A stretch of 64,000 nt of DNA from Pomphorhynchus laevis (Eukaryota > Acanthocephala > Palaeacanthocephala > Echinorhynchida > Pomphorhynchidae). The DNA is taken from NCBI GenBank assembly GCA_012934845.2, contig WNNJ02002109.1, positions 18,190 through 82,189 on the forward strand. Direction: 5' to 3'. The notes under the pieces were generated by a model. That model saw only the letters and a program-made list of their open reading frames with translations. It was not told the DNA's origin and did not search any database. The position numbers and the translations under genes are program-made. Shown here one piece after another: positions 21,297 through 30,288 of the stretch (the stretch's first letter is position 1; each line of letters opens with the position of its first letter).

Positions 21297-24263
21297 ATGG
21301 TTAGAGGGAAACCCTCTTCGGTAACTCCTTGCTGCACGTGCAATGGACCGGCAGCGAAATGTAAAGGATGCCGATGCGCAAAGACCGATACAAAATGCAG
21401 TAACTGCCGGGCTCCCAATTGCGGAAACAAGATCCTCAGCTGCCCAATAAGCGGCACCGTAAGGTCAGGAGCCGACCAGACACAAATCCAGAAAGCTACG
21501 GGAGAAACAGACAAAACTCCAATCACACTCTCGATTACCGACATCTTTGAGCAAGTGGTTCACTGGAAGCCAAATCTCTTCAGATTACCTAGGTGTGCGG
21601 AGTCGAAACGTTTTATAATAGAACTTGCCCGTATATATAGGGAATCTTTATCTCAACAGGAATCTTTTACAAAAGCCATTGTAATCGGACATTTGATTCT
21701 CCAACGAGATATTCGCACCTCCCATAAGACCCTCAAAGTAATACTGTCTCGAAGATTAGACCTTTGGCTAAAAAACGAGTTTACATCTCTTTACACGGAA
21801 GCGTATATCTTGCAAGAATTCAGTCGACGTAAAAGACCAAACAGTACATCACGCGATTGGCGCAGGAATTTCACCAGTCTGGTAGTGAGTGGAAGATTAA
21901 ATGGAGCGATGCATTTGCTAGACACAGATGCAACAACCGGAACCCCACTAAATCCTGATGACATGATCGGTCCTACGACCGTTCGAGAGCTACTCCTCGA
22001 CAAACATCCCATTGCAGCAAAATTAAACAGTAATGCTCTTGACTGGAATCATGTTATCCCGCCACATAGCTTTCATCCCGTGGTTTTTGACTCCATAGAC
22101 AAGAAACTAATAGTCTGTATGGCCAAACGTGTCACAGGTGGAGCAGGTCCCTCAGGAATTGACGCACAGTCCTGGACACATATGCTCTCAAAATTCGGGA
22201 GAGAATCAGATGAACTTGCTGAGGCCATAGCCTCATTCACAAGAGCATTAGCGACAGAGCGCATACCAATGGACATTACACAGGCTCTAACATCATGCAG
22301 GCTAATCGCATTAACAAAGAAAACTGGAATTCGACCAATAGGAATCTGTGATGTTAGCAGAAGAATAATGACGAAGGCTATATTATCCATGGTCTCGGAA
22401 GACATACAGCAGGTATGTGGAAGAAGTCAAATGTGTGCAGGCCAACGAGCTGGCGTGGAATGCGTTACACGAGCCATCCGCAATGAACTTACAAACAATC
22501 CGAATCATATTCTTCTATCAATTGATGCCGACAACGCATTTAACAGAATTAATAGAGAGGCGGCCCTTTGCAATATTGATCGAATATGTCCGTCGCTTTC
22601 TATAGTCATGCATAATTTTTACGACCACCCTTCTAATCTATCTGTCGGAGGCGAATTCGTTAAATCACAAGAAGGATTTACACAAGGTGACGTCCTAGCC
22701 ATGCCCGCATTTGCGATCGCCACACTGCCAATAATACATCACATTTCCACAAAGTTCCCTCAAGTTCGGCAACTTTGGTACGCCGATGACGGCAACTTGA
22801 TTGGTTCTCCTATCCAAATCAGAGCTGCATACGATCTACTGTGTAAAATTGGCCCAGCGTTTGGATTTCACGTAAATCCCCAGAAATGTTCAATATTTAC
22901 GCCAACAATGGAAGAAGCTAACACATGCCAACAATTTAACGGAACAAATGTAGAAGTCCGAACGGACGGAATTGTGATACTAGGCGCACCCATTGGAGTA
23001 GACAAATACGTATACGAGGTCGTAGAATCAAAAGTAGACAAGTTTTGCAACTTGGTCGAACGATTAGCCGATGTGGGAATTTTAGATCTGCAGATAGCAT
23101 ATGCCTGTTTCACTAAAGCGTTACAGCACAAGTGGTTTCACACGCAAAGAACAACTCAATGCTCATCAGATTGGTTTGCCCCGTTGCGGGAATCCATCAG
23201 ATCCTCCTCGGACAACATATTCGGCCTCGATGATTCGGATGGATCGCTATGGCCTCTCATCTCTTTACCCCTACATTGTGGTGGCCTCGGCATCATCGAT
23301 CCATATATGAGTGCTGGCGTTGAATGTGAAAATTCTGGACATCTATGTGAACCTTATTTAAATGGATTACAAGGAATGGAACTTAAACTAGAGCAAGATT
23401 TCCGAGCCAACGAAGTTCACAGGCGGAAGAAAACACAATACAAGGCCTCTTTGCTAGCCCAACTTCCTACATATGATATCATAAAGAGACGGATTATTCA
23501 ACACACAATGATAAAAGGCGCATCTTCCTGGCTTTCTGCGTTCCCCACAAGAGAGTCACAAACTCGAATAGACAATACAACATTTCGTGATGCTGTTGCC
23601 GCACGGTACAACACTCTAACCAAAGATGCCCCCTCCCTTTGCCCATGTGGTTCGTCGACCTCACTGGCACATTGCCTTTCCTGCCCCAATGGCGGTCATC
23701 CGTCGATAAGACACGACGCAACCCGCGATATTCTCGCAAAATCGCTCACCCAAATATGTGACGGCGTTGAAATCGAACCGCTACTCAGATCAGTGGATCC
23801 AAGCATTCACTTTGAGAGAAGATCAACGACGACTGATCGTGAAGCACGACTGGATATATCTTGCCGTGGTTTCTATGGTGGACGCTCGGAGCGAGCTTTC
23901 TTCGACATTTGCGTTTTTAACGTGTTCGCTCCGTCAAATCTTACCAGGGAAACCACACCAAGCTTCGAGTATCACGAACAACGGAAATGCTCGAAATACC
24001 AAGAACGGGTGGATATTATAGAACGCGCAAATTTCGCCCCTATTGTATATTCAAGTTTAGGAGGTGAGAGCAAATCGGCATCTACAATGATAAAAAGATT
24101 ATCCAGAAAACTGGCCGTCAAGAAGGAATCTATCTACGCACAAGAATTGACTCGGATACGGGAGAAGATAAGCCTGCAACATGCAAGATGCATTTCAATG
24201 TGCATTCGCGGTCCCAGATCAGCAAGAAACCGACCTGCGAACTATCACACTGTAGAGTGGTGA
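21297..24263 (+). CDS. intact RT with N-terminal Cys cluster and restriction-like endonuclease (988 aa)
   Basis: Single uninterrupted frame. Residues 12-50 form a Cys-rich zinc cluster (CCTCNG...CKGCRC...CSNC...C) resembling CXC domains. The RT spans about 280-600: motif A SIDADNAFN (D410), motif B EGFTQGD (459-465), catalytic YADD (495-498) and thumb motif GAPIG (563-567). The C-terminus has a CPCG...H...C knuckle (782-796), RHDATRD and a PD-(D/E)XK-like nuclease with D853, D870 and K900. This is the layout of R2-like (RLE) site-selecting non-LTR elements, though it lacks their C2H2/Myb fingers. An AATAAA and A10 tract (24323, 24341-24350) mark the 3' end. Catalytic residues are present, so it may be functional. 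Confidence 0.9.
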   Translation: MVRGKPSSVTPCCTCNGPAAKCKGCRCAKTDTKCSNCRAPNCGNKILSCPISGTVRSGADQTQIQKATGETDKTPITLSITDIFEQVVHWKPNLFRLPRCAESKRFIIELARIYRESLSQQESFTKAIVIGHLILQRDIRTSHKTLKVILSRRLDLWLKNEFTSLYTEAYILQEFSRRKRPNSTSRDWRRNFTSLVVSGRLNGAMHLLDTDATTGTPLNPDDMIGPTTVRELLLDKHPIAAKLNSNALDWNHVIPPHSFHPVVFDSIDKKLIVCMAKRVTGGAGPSGIDAQSWTHMLSKFGRESDELAEAIASFTRALATERIPMDITQALTSCRLIALTKKTGIRPIGICDVSRRIMTKAILSMVSEDIQQVCGRSQMCAGQRAGVECVTRAIRNELTNNPNHILLSIDADNAFNRINREAALCNIDRICPSLSIVMHNFYDHPSNLSVGGEFVKSQEGFTQGDVLAMPAFAIATLPIIHHISTKFPQVRQLWYADDGNLIGSPIQIRAAYDLLCKIGPAFGFHVNPQKCSIFTPTMEEANTCQQFNGTNVEVRTDGIVILGAPIGVDKYVYEVVESKVDKFCNLVERLADVGILDLQIAYACFTKALQHKWFHTQRTTQCSSDWFAPLRESIRSSSDNIFGLDDSDGSLWPLISLPLHCGGLGIIDPYMSAGVECENSGHLCEPYLNGLQGMELKLEQDFRANEVHRRKKTQYKASLLAQLPTYDIIKRRIIQHTMIKGASSWLSAFPTRESQTRIDNTTFRDAVAARYNTLTKDAPSLCPCGSSTSLAHCLSCPNGGHPSIRHDATRDILAKSLTQICDGVEIEPLLRSVDPSIHFERRSTTTDREARLDISCRGFYGGRSERAFFDICVFNVFAPSNLTRETTPSFEYHEQRKCSKYQERVDIIERANFAPIVYSSLGGESKSASTMIKRLSRKLAVKKESIYAQELTRIREKISLQHARCISMCIRGPRSARNRPANYHTVEW

Positions 24264-24355
24264 TATAATTGTAATATAATTGTATTGATGATATTATTAT
24301 TGTAGAGATAATGTCGTTGGAAATAAATAAACATTTTGTTAAAAAAAAAACAATG

Positions 24356-24790
24356 ATTAAAAATAATGACATCGTTTTTACAATAGACGTCGAATCGTTA
24401 TGTCCAAAATTTATCACGATGAAGGTATAAAATATATATCGATATCATGATGGAGCATGATTGGCCGGAAGTTAAGCGTTACTTTGTAGTAGAGGCACTG
24501 CGATTAATTTTGAAATGCAACATATTTGATTTCGACGGAAACCTGTATAGAAAAGTTATTAGTACAGGAATGGGAACGCTCGTTGCCCCAACATTCGCAA
24601 TTCTATACTTGAATGTTTTAGAAAGAGAATTCCTCAATAATGAACCCATAAAATCGACATGTTGGATGCGTTATATTGACGACATTTTTGTTGTCTTGAG
24701 GAAATTCCGATGAAATATCAAAATTTATGAGAAGATTGAACGACTTTAGTTATGAGGGATTAACTTTTGAGAGGGATTGAACGACATGTT
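24356..24790 (+). pseudogene. PLE reverse transcriptase fragment
   Basis: After an opening VFTIDVESLCP (motif A, about 24374) the sequence shifts frame into 24447-24713: EALRLILKCNIFDFDGNLY, GMGTLVAPTFAILYLNV (motif B) and catalytic RYIDDIFVVLR, then stops. It ends within a decayed EGLTFE-like segment near 24770, just before the viral RdRp relic. Confidence 0.8.
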
Positions 24791-24804
24791 TGAATAGTAT
24801 CAGG

Positions 24805-26165
24805 TCTAGATTTTCTTGTTTTAAGCGTGGAACTAACTTAATGAATGTATCTCCTACTCGAGTTATGGTTCGTAATCACTTATCATATTCTGACCAACCT
24901 GATAAAGTCAGAGGGGTATATGCATATCCGTTCGATATATGGCTGTTGGAAGTAATACTTTACTACGACATGATTCAGTGTTTCAGAAAAAGAACGGATG
25001 TATATCGTTTACGGTTTAAACATCGTACCCCTGCTCGATGGGTTAAACGAATTTGCTCAATCTAGGTGTAAATGTCGGTTATGCTTGGATTTTTCCAAAT
25101 TCGATAAGACAGTTCCATTGTTTATTATCAAATATGCTTTAACAATCATCCGCGAGTTACTAGATACAAGCGAGTATACTGATGGAACGCAAGTTCAAGG
25201 AGATGTAAATATATTGTTAGACCTAGTAGAAGATTATTTTATCAATACACCTTTGGTATTAACTGACGGAAAACTTTATGTCAAGAAAGGCGGTATACCA
25301 AGTGGATCATTACTAACTAATCTAATTGGCAGTATCTCCAATGCTCTTATTTCTACATATATTCATTTCAAGTATTGGAAGAATCAAGATGTTCAAGATG
25401 GAATGATCCTCTCTTTTGATCGATCGTCTTTCTTCGGTGACGATTCTGTTTTATCTTTACCATTAAATAGTCCAATGGAAGTGTTTAGTCTTGACGACAT
25501 CAGTCGACAATTCAATGATGAGTTTGGAATGGCCATTAATACCGATAAATCTCAAGTATTCACTGGAACTGAAATGTTTTTCTTAGGCTACCACATATCA
25601 GATTGCCAAATTCTGTCCTGATAAAGATGTTACTACCCTACTTTGGGCCTTAGCTTATCCTGAACACACGGATAGATCTGTGTTGGAATTTTATCAGAGA
25701 TTGGTAGGCGTAAGTTACGCAGGAGGATATAACAATGAATTTAGACAAATGTGTTGTGAAGTCGAAAAACTGATTATCAGAAAACATTCAAGTGATGTCC
25801 AAAGTATGGTCATTAAAAAGAGTACAGACCGATGGCTCAAAGCTTTAGGAGTTGGAACTCTTACTGACTTTCGGTGTGCTACTGCCGCTGACATTAAAAG
25901 ACTATTCAGCCGGAACACTGTATTACCTGGAGCAACAAACATGACAAAAGAGGTAGATGTTCGACGTGGAATCGGTTGATTTGAACCATTAACGTGGGGC
26001 TATATCTGAATCGGTCGTTACAAGTTGCTACATTTGCACCCAACTATGGTACTCGCGAAAACAATACGCTCGCAGTAAGATCACATACAAATAAGCCGCA
26101 AACTTCTAAACGGAAGGTGAAAAAACGAAGAAGTTCTTTTGATATGTGTATATGTAAAAAATGAA
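24805..26165 (+). pseudogene. endogenous viral element: partiti-like RNA-dependent RNA polymerase
   Basis: Three overlapping frames encode parts of one RdRp. The largest, 24998-25621, has motif A LDFSKFDKT (catalytic D31), motif B GGIPSGS (98-104) with downstream N residues, and motif C GDDS (147-150; GDD at 25436-25444). This order and spacing match dsRNA viruses of the Partitiviridae/Picobirnaviridae type. An N-terminal portion with a conserved basic segment lies at 24840-25065 and a C-terminal portion at 25680-25978. Frameshifts near 25000 and 25620 break it, so it is an old genomic copy rather than live virus. It directly follows a PLE RT fragment, suggesting retroelement-mediated capture. 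Confidence 0.75.
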
Positions 26166-26239
26166 ATCTTCTTTTTTTTTAACCTGCTAAAGCTGGGTTT
26201 TTTAGTTTTGTTTGGGTTTACTATAATAAAAGGAAGGGT

Positions 26240-26500
26240 CAGGTTCAGAAACTTAAGTACGGTACTCAAGTGAGACTGGGGTCAATAGATCAACCTGCAC
26301 TTTGAATAGGTACACGACGTAAGCGGATGAACCTGATCTGATATATTATCATATAAACGCTGGTAGATGTCTTATTTGACTAGTTGTTCACTCCCTATAG
26401 GCATAAGTATGATGAATATATTATCTTTTCTATTATATAAACTAACTAATTGATAACAATAATGAGCACAACTGAAATAGGTTCATCATAAGTCCTTTTG
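26240..26500 (+). repeat. repeat R-26 (shared with 55490-55755)
   Basis: About 260 bp with matching blocks GAGACTGGGGTCAA-AGAT-AAC, GAATAGG-ACG, TTG-TCAGTTGTTTCACTCCCTAT and ATATTAT-TCT-TTTTAT in the same order at 55500-55740. Here it lies after the RdRp relic; at 55 kb it precedes the virus-like ORF. Possibly a UTR or LTR-like sequence. No ORF. 26500-26800 holds only an unrecognised 80-aa ORF. Confidence 0.6.
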
Positions 26501-26804
26501 TTATTGATTAAATTAAATATTGAATTTTTGAATTCATATTTTTGGTACTTGTCTAATCAGACAATACCTAGTTATTTTCTCTTTTTTAAAAAGGGAAATA
26601 GCTTGGCTTACAACGAATGTTTACATATTCTTCAAAGCTTGGTTTCAATTCTGCTTAACCTAATAGCGATCACAGGGTTATTATTACCTATTAAGAACAC
26701 TTGCATTTCTATTCAGAAATCTCGTCGTTTAAGTTATTAAGAACTGCCAGAACAACTCTGAAGTTTTTACTTTGATAGCTTCTATAGATACATCGTTCTA
26801 TCAA

Positions 26805-28013
26805 CTGTCTTCTACCAATTATCTTGCACGGGAGCACAGCTTATTCCCACACGTTATCACGTGACAAAATTTCATGGTATAAATACTCAGAAATAGCTCC
26901 CCAAACCTTGTGCAAGCATTGTGAGCAAGCAGCAGAAGGAAGACAGCAGACACGTAGCTACCCATGTAGGTACGTGTCTTCGTGTCGATACTATATAACT
27001 AGAATCACACGCGATGTCTTTTTGGACAAAGGCAAGAGGAATTATTTTAAGAATTATTTCAAGAATTATTCAAGATTTATCAATTGGCAACAAAATATGA
27101 GTAGTCAAGTTTCGTTTTTATTCGGCAGCCCAGCTATTACAACTGGCTGCCGCTTCGCTTACGTCATGCAATCTTAACCAGATGCATGAACCGGAATTGT
27201 GTGTGGGGTCTACAATACCTCACATATACGGTGCAAGAATTACAAAGAGCAGTTGAGACACTGCTTGGGAATGGGTCCTACGATGAGCCCTATGATTATG
27301 TCCTAGTTATGGACACCCAGGAAAAGATCCAGTTGGATTTCGAGTACTGGGTACAAGAAGCTATATATATAGGGCTTAGCAGCCTAGGGAATATAACGTA
27401 TTTCCTACGCAATCTCGAAGGGAAGCTCAAGATTTACTTCTTGACTGGGCATTTGAAACCTTCGAGCGGCAGAGTGGTAGGGGTACTGAGCAATTTGGTT
27501 GTCAACTCCCGACAGCTCATTTCCCTGTCGAAACTGTCAGCAATCTGATCCATCACTCTTCAGATAGTGATCCTGGGATGATGCACGCAATATTCTCGGT
27601 GATACCGGATCTATTTCGGCCACCTATAAGAGAAATTGTAGATCAGATATCAGGAAAGGACGAGTATGCAGTTCTACAACGGAATCTCATACTTTTGATG
27701 AAAGGACAGTTGACAGTAAACCAGTATATTTGCATTCTCAGTCAGCAAAATCTAACATCGATTGTCTTTGCGGACCAGGAAATGTTCATAGAACGAAACC
27801 TGGAAGACATTGATCTTGGATCTTTGTTAGGAGAGCTAGTAACGCTACGATCTTCATCGTATCAACGACATCTTGAGGTAGCTAATGTGGCCGACATACC
27901 TCGACTTTTAGAACAAAATCAGGCACCAAGTCATTACGTTCAATCTTCCGCCAAAAAGTACAGATTGAAGCTATGCCTGTGAGTTGGCGCCGATTAAAAT
28001 CAAGCGTAAGTTC
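26805..28013 (+). mobile_element. unclassified retroelement, 5' part (copy A)
   Basis: Begins with the promoter region shared with 57848-58000. Frames 27186-27548 and 27578-27982 encode proteins homologous to 58020-58480: FERQSGRGTEQFG..., IREIVDQISGKDEYAVLQRNL and EMFIERNLEDIDLGSLLGEL align with IREIVDQIYGEVYQYAALQRGL and EMFIERGLKDINLRSLLEEL. In the longer copy this region leads into a reverse transcriptase, so it is probably the Gag-to-RT part of one polyprotein. Homology ends abruptly at about 28013 within an SSALTKS segment. Confidence 0.65.
26878..26887 (+). promoter_or_regulatory. TATA box of unclassified retroelement
   Basis: TATAAATACT lies in a stretch conserved with 57922-57931. 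In both, GAGCACAGCTTA-TTCCCAC-CGT is about 40-45 bp upstream and TGCAAGCATTG plus a GGAAGACAGCA block is 30-70 bp downstream. Conservation between two otherwise diverged copies argues for a real promoter. Confidence 0.6.
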
Positions 28014-28740
28014 CGCACTTACAAAATCCAAGACGAGGTTTTACCTAGATTTAGGGCAGGAGGTGTAACAGAATGGCGTCCATGGCAAGGAACGGACGTC
28101 TATGATCAAAATCGCTTTACCGATGAAGTCCACATCAAGGTGGATTATATACAGATGTTATCAACGCACTGCATCAAGAGACAAACAGAGTGCCACAGTG
28201 GTAGGTTTGGATTAGAAGGCCAGAGGATAAAGACTGTACTCCTAACGACATCGCGGATTTGAATCAAATAAGGCCAATGTGGGTGGATCATTAAGGCCAG
28301 CCTTGATGATCACTTATTGCTGGCGGCACAATTTGCAGATCGCGTATGGATTTAGATTGGCTCCAGGAGATGTAAATCAATCAGTGATTGATTTCTTAAA
28401 CATGTGTCTCACAAATAACGAATTATTCAATGCAGGTATATATCTGCCAAAAGTATTTATACCCTCTTCTCACAGGGCCACAGCCTCTTTTTACTTGGCA
28501 CGTTTGATTGCCTCCAGGGGCAAGGAACGATCGGAGGGGTCCAAGGACGCCGACAGTGGTAAGGGAAACGAGTAGATGGGCCACTTAAGTATAGCCTTTC
28601 TATTGGTTTCCCGGTCCTATCTTTACCCGGTTTATTTAATGATGTTGCAGTGATTTTTAATTTTTTAACAGCCGGTGCTGGTGCCGGCGAAGCATTTAAA
28701 AAAAGGACCTAAGGCGACAGTGCCACATTCGTTTTCTATT
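28014..28740 (+). pseudogene. unknown virus-like ORF, C-terminal part (copy A)
   Basis: Frames 27984-28262 and 28279-28575 align with 57120-57600: DEVLPRFRAGG, EWRPWQGTDVYDQ and ITYCWRHNLQIA...VIDFLNMCLTNNELFNAGIYLP correspond to similar words there. Two diverged copies conserve the same protein, so it was selected. I do not recognise the family; a capsid or Gag-like role is a guess based on its position beside a viral RdRp relic at 26 kb. The fusion at 28013 to retroelement sequence looks like a recombination or insertion junction. Confidence 0.5.
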
Positions 28741-29080
28741 TGTGAGTTTGAAATAATTAAAACCTACAGTAGAAGCGATGTGGCAGGGAAATCAATGAGA
28801 GTGGGCAAAGTGGTCCCTGGTTTTAAGAGTGGATAACAAAACCTCACCATACAAATTTACATGTACTAAAAGAAATAGAATCTGAGTATCAGAGAGGGAG
28901 AATCAGTAAAAAGCTATTTAATCTTTGGTTGGGTTTGAACGGTGGTGCGTACCAAATGAATGATTCCGAGGAGTCTATGAAATTGTGGAAATAAGCAATT
29001 AGGGCTGTTAAAGAATCCAGAAATAAATCTTTAGAAAATATTGATGTTATAAAAATGAAGGCTAGCTTTATGGATAATGG
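28741..29080 (+). other. decayed coding-like stretch, unknown
   Basis: Contains segments with coding character, such as LFNLWLGLNGGAYQMNDSEE (28916-28975) and KASFMDNGDFIKINLLQLYQS (about 29062), interrupted by one stop. No family recognised; it could belong to the same virus-like unit or to the retroelement that follows. Confidence 0.3.
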
Positions 29081-29217
29081 AGATTTTATTAAGATAAATT
29101 TACTTCAGTTATACCAGTCGATGAAAATGAAACCGTTTAGGAGCAAAGGCGAAACTACCTAGGGAAGATATAACGATTTCTAAATTATAATTTAGAAACT
29201 ACCAAGGTAAGATATAA

Positions 29218-29400
29218 CGATGGCGTTTCCTAAAGGGAACGACTTCACTCAAGAAGAGGTCAAATGATCTTAAGAATCGAGACCGCCCTGAACAATTCGC
29301 GTGACAAACCAAGGGATATGCATGAACTTGCCGCTTATCTTTCTATACTTAAAGCAATGCCGAACGACTATGGAATAGAATAAAAATAGAGATAGCTTAA
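29218..29400 (+). pseudogene. unclassified retroelement Gag-like fragment
   Basis: MAFPKGNDFTQEEVK and, after a frameshift, ALNNSRDKPRDMHELAAYL, then SILKAMPNDY, match MAISFGNDFSLAKIKE and ALSSNKGKPRDVHELTAYL, then VILRSMPND, in the ORF at 51197-51637. A short piece of the same Gag-like protein, broken by stops. Confidence 0.65.
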
Positions 29401-29533
29401 GGTGAAGATTAAGAAATCGTCCACGACAAGGTTTTAGGATCCTATATCTGGATCAAACCTAAACGCGACAATCACAATTGCCGGCAGATTCTATTAACTA
29501 CCAAAGAATATTAAGCATAAGAATATTACACCC

Positions 29534-30172
29534 ATGAAAACCAATGGTAAGTTGTTACCAGACAATTGTTACCAGTACAATTGTTACAAGACATTATTAA
29601 AAGACATAAAATTACGTTTCCCTAACGCAGAAGATGATATTAATATTTATCGAAAACAAGGTCAGTCAATTAAAAATTTACTGATCCGTTCAAAACTAAC
29701 TTCTGATTCTGAGCGTGTGAGATGTAACTGTCGTAGATGTCTACACTCAAGAGCGAAATGTTGTAAGCAGATTCTCGAAACCAATAGGTATCGTAGGAGC
29801 AGTACTAAGCTGACATATTATGTCAAATCCCTTACGAGTTATGCATCGAAGAGCATCGTATATCTAGCTACATGCAAAATATGCGGTATGCAGTATGTTG
29901 GAGAATCACGATTGTCGATGAACATCAGACTTAATAATTGACATAGCGATTTAAACAAGGGTTTAACGGATCGCGATGCAATCGTACACCACTACCTAAT
30001 CAAGCATGATACATCCAATGATGCATTCGATTATGCTGTAATCGAACATGAATTGCTTAATGATTTAAATCGAAAAGCAAGAGAGCAATTTTGGATTGCG
30101 CAACTCACGACGGACAAAATGAGAGGAATAAACATAGAACACATGATTAACTTAAAACCGCCGAGAATATGA
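29534..30172 (+). pseudogene. PLE linker and GIY-YIG endonuclease, one stop
   Basis: A 213-codon frame broken only by TGA at 29939-29941. In order: helical linker (LKDIKLRFPNAEDDINIYRKQGQ), a Cys cluster (CNCRRC...CCKQI), GIY-YIG start SIVYLATCKICGMQYVGESR, then after the stop an IVHHYLIKHD block and REQFWIAQLTTDKMRGINIEHM, the usual C-terminal end. The RT part is not upstream, so this is a 5'-truncated copy. Confidence 0.85.
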
Positions 30173-30288
30173 GAATTGTCGTAACGTGTGCTTGTTTTTT
30201 AGATTTGATAAAGAACGTGAGTTCGAAATGTTAAATAAAAGTTCTGTCTGATTTTAATATTAACCAAGTACCTCTTAAGGGGTCCCAG

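Larger units (their letters stand above)
20659..24361 (+). mobile_element. candidate limits of the RLE retrotransposon
   Basis: AACAATGATTAAA at 20659-20672 recurs directly after the poly(A) tract at 24349-24361, a plausible 12-13-bp target-site duplication. Between them lie a Merlin fragment, a 5' UTR of about 400 bp, the 988-aa ORF and a short 3' UTR. The A-richness of the motif and the foreign fragment at the 5' end leave room for coincidence. Confidence 0.4.

Noticed and set aside
21155..21544. 129-aa minus-strand ORF over the start of the 988-aa RT
   Set aside because: Antisense shadow of a strongly supported coding frame, with no motif of its own.
26081..26269. Minus-strand 62-aa ORF in the 3' part of the RdRp relic
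   Set aside because: Low-complexity, Lys/Phe-rich translation of AT-rich sequence.
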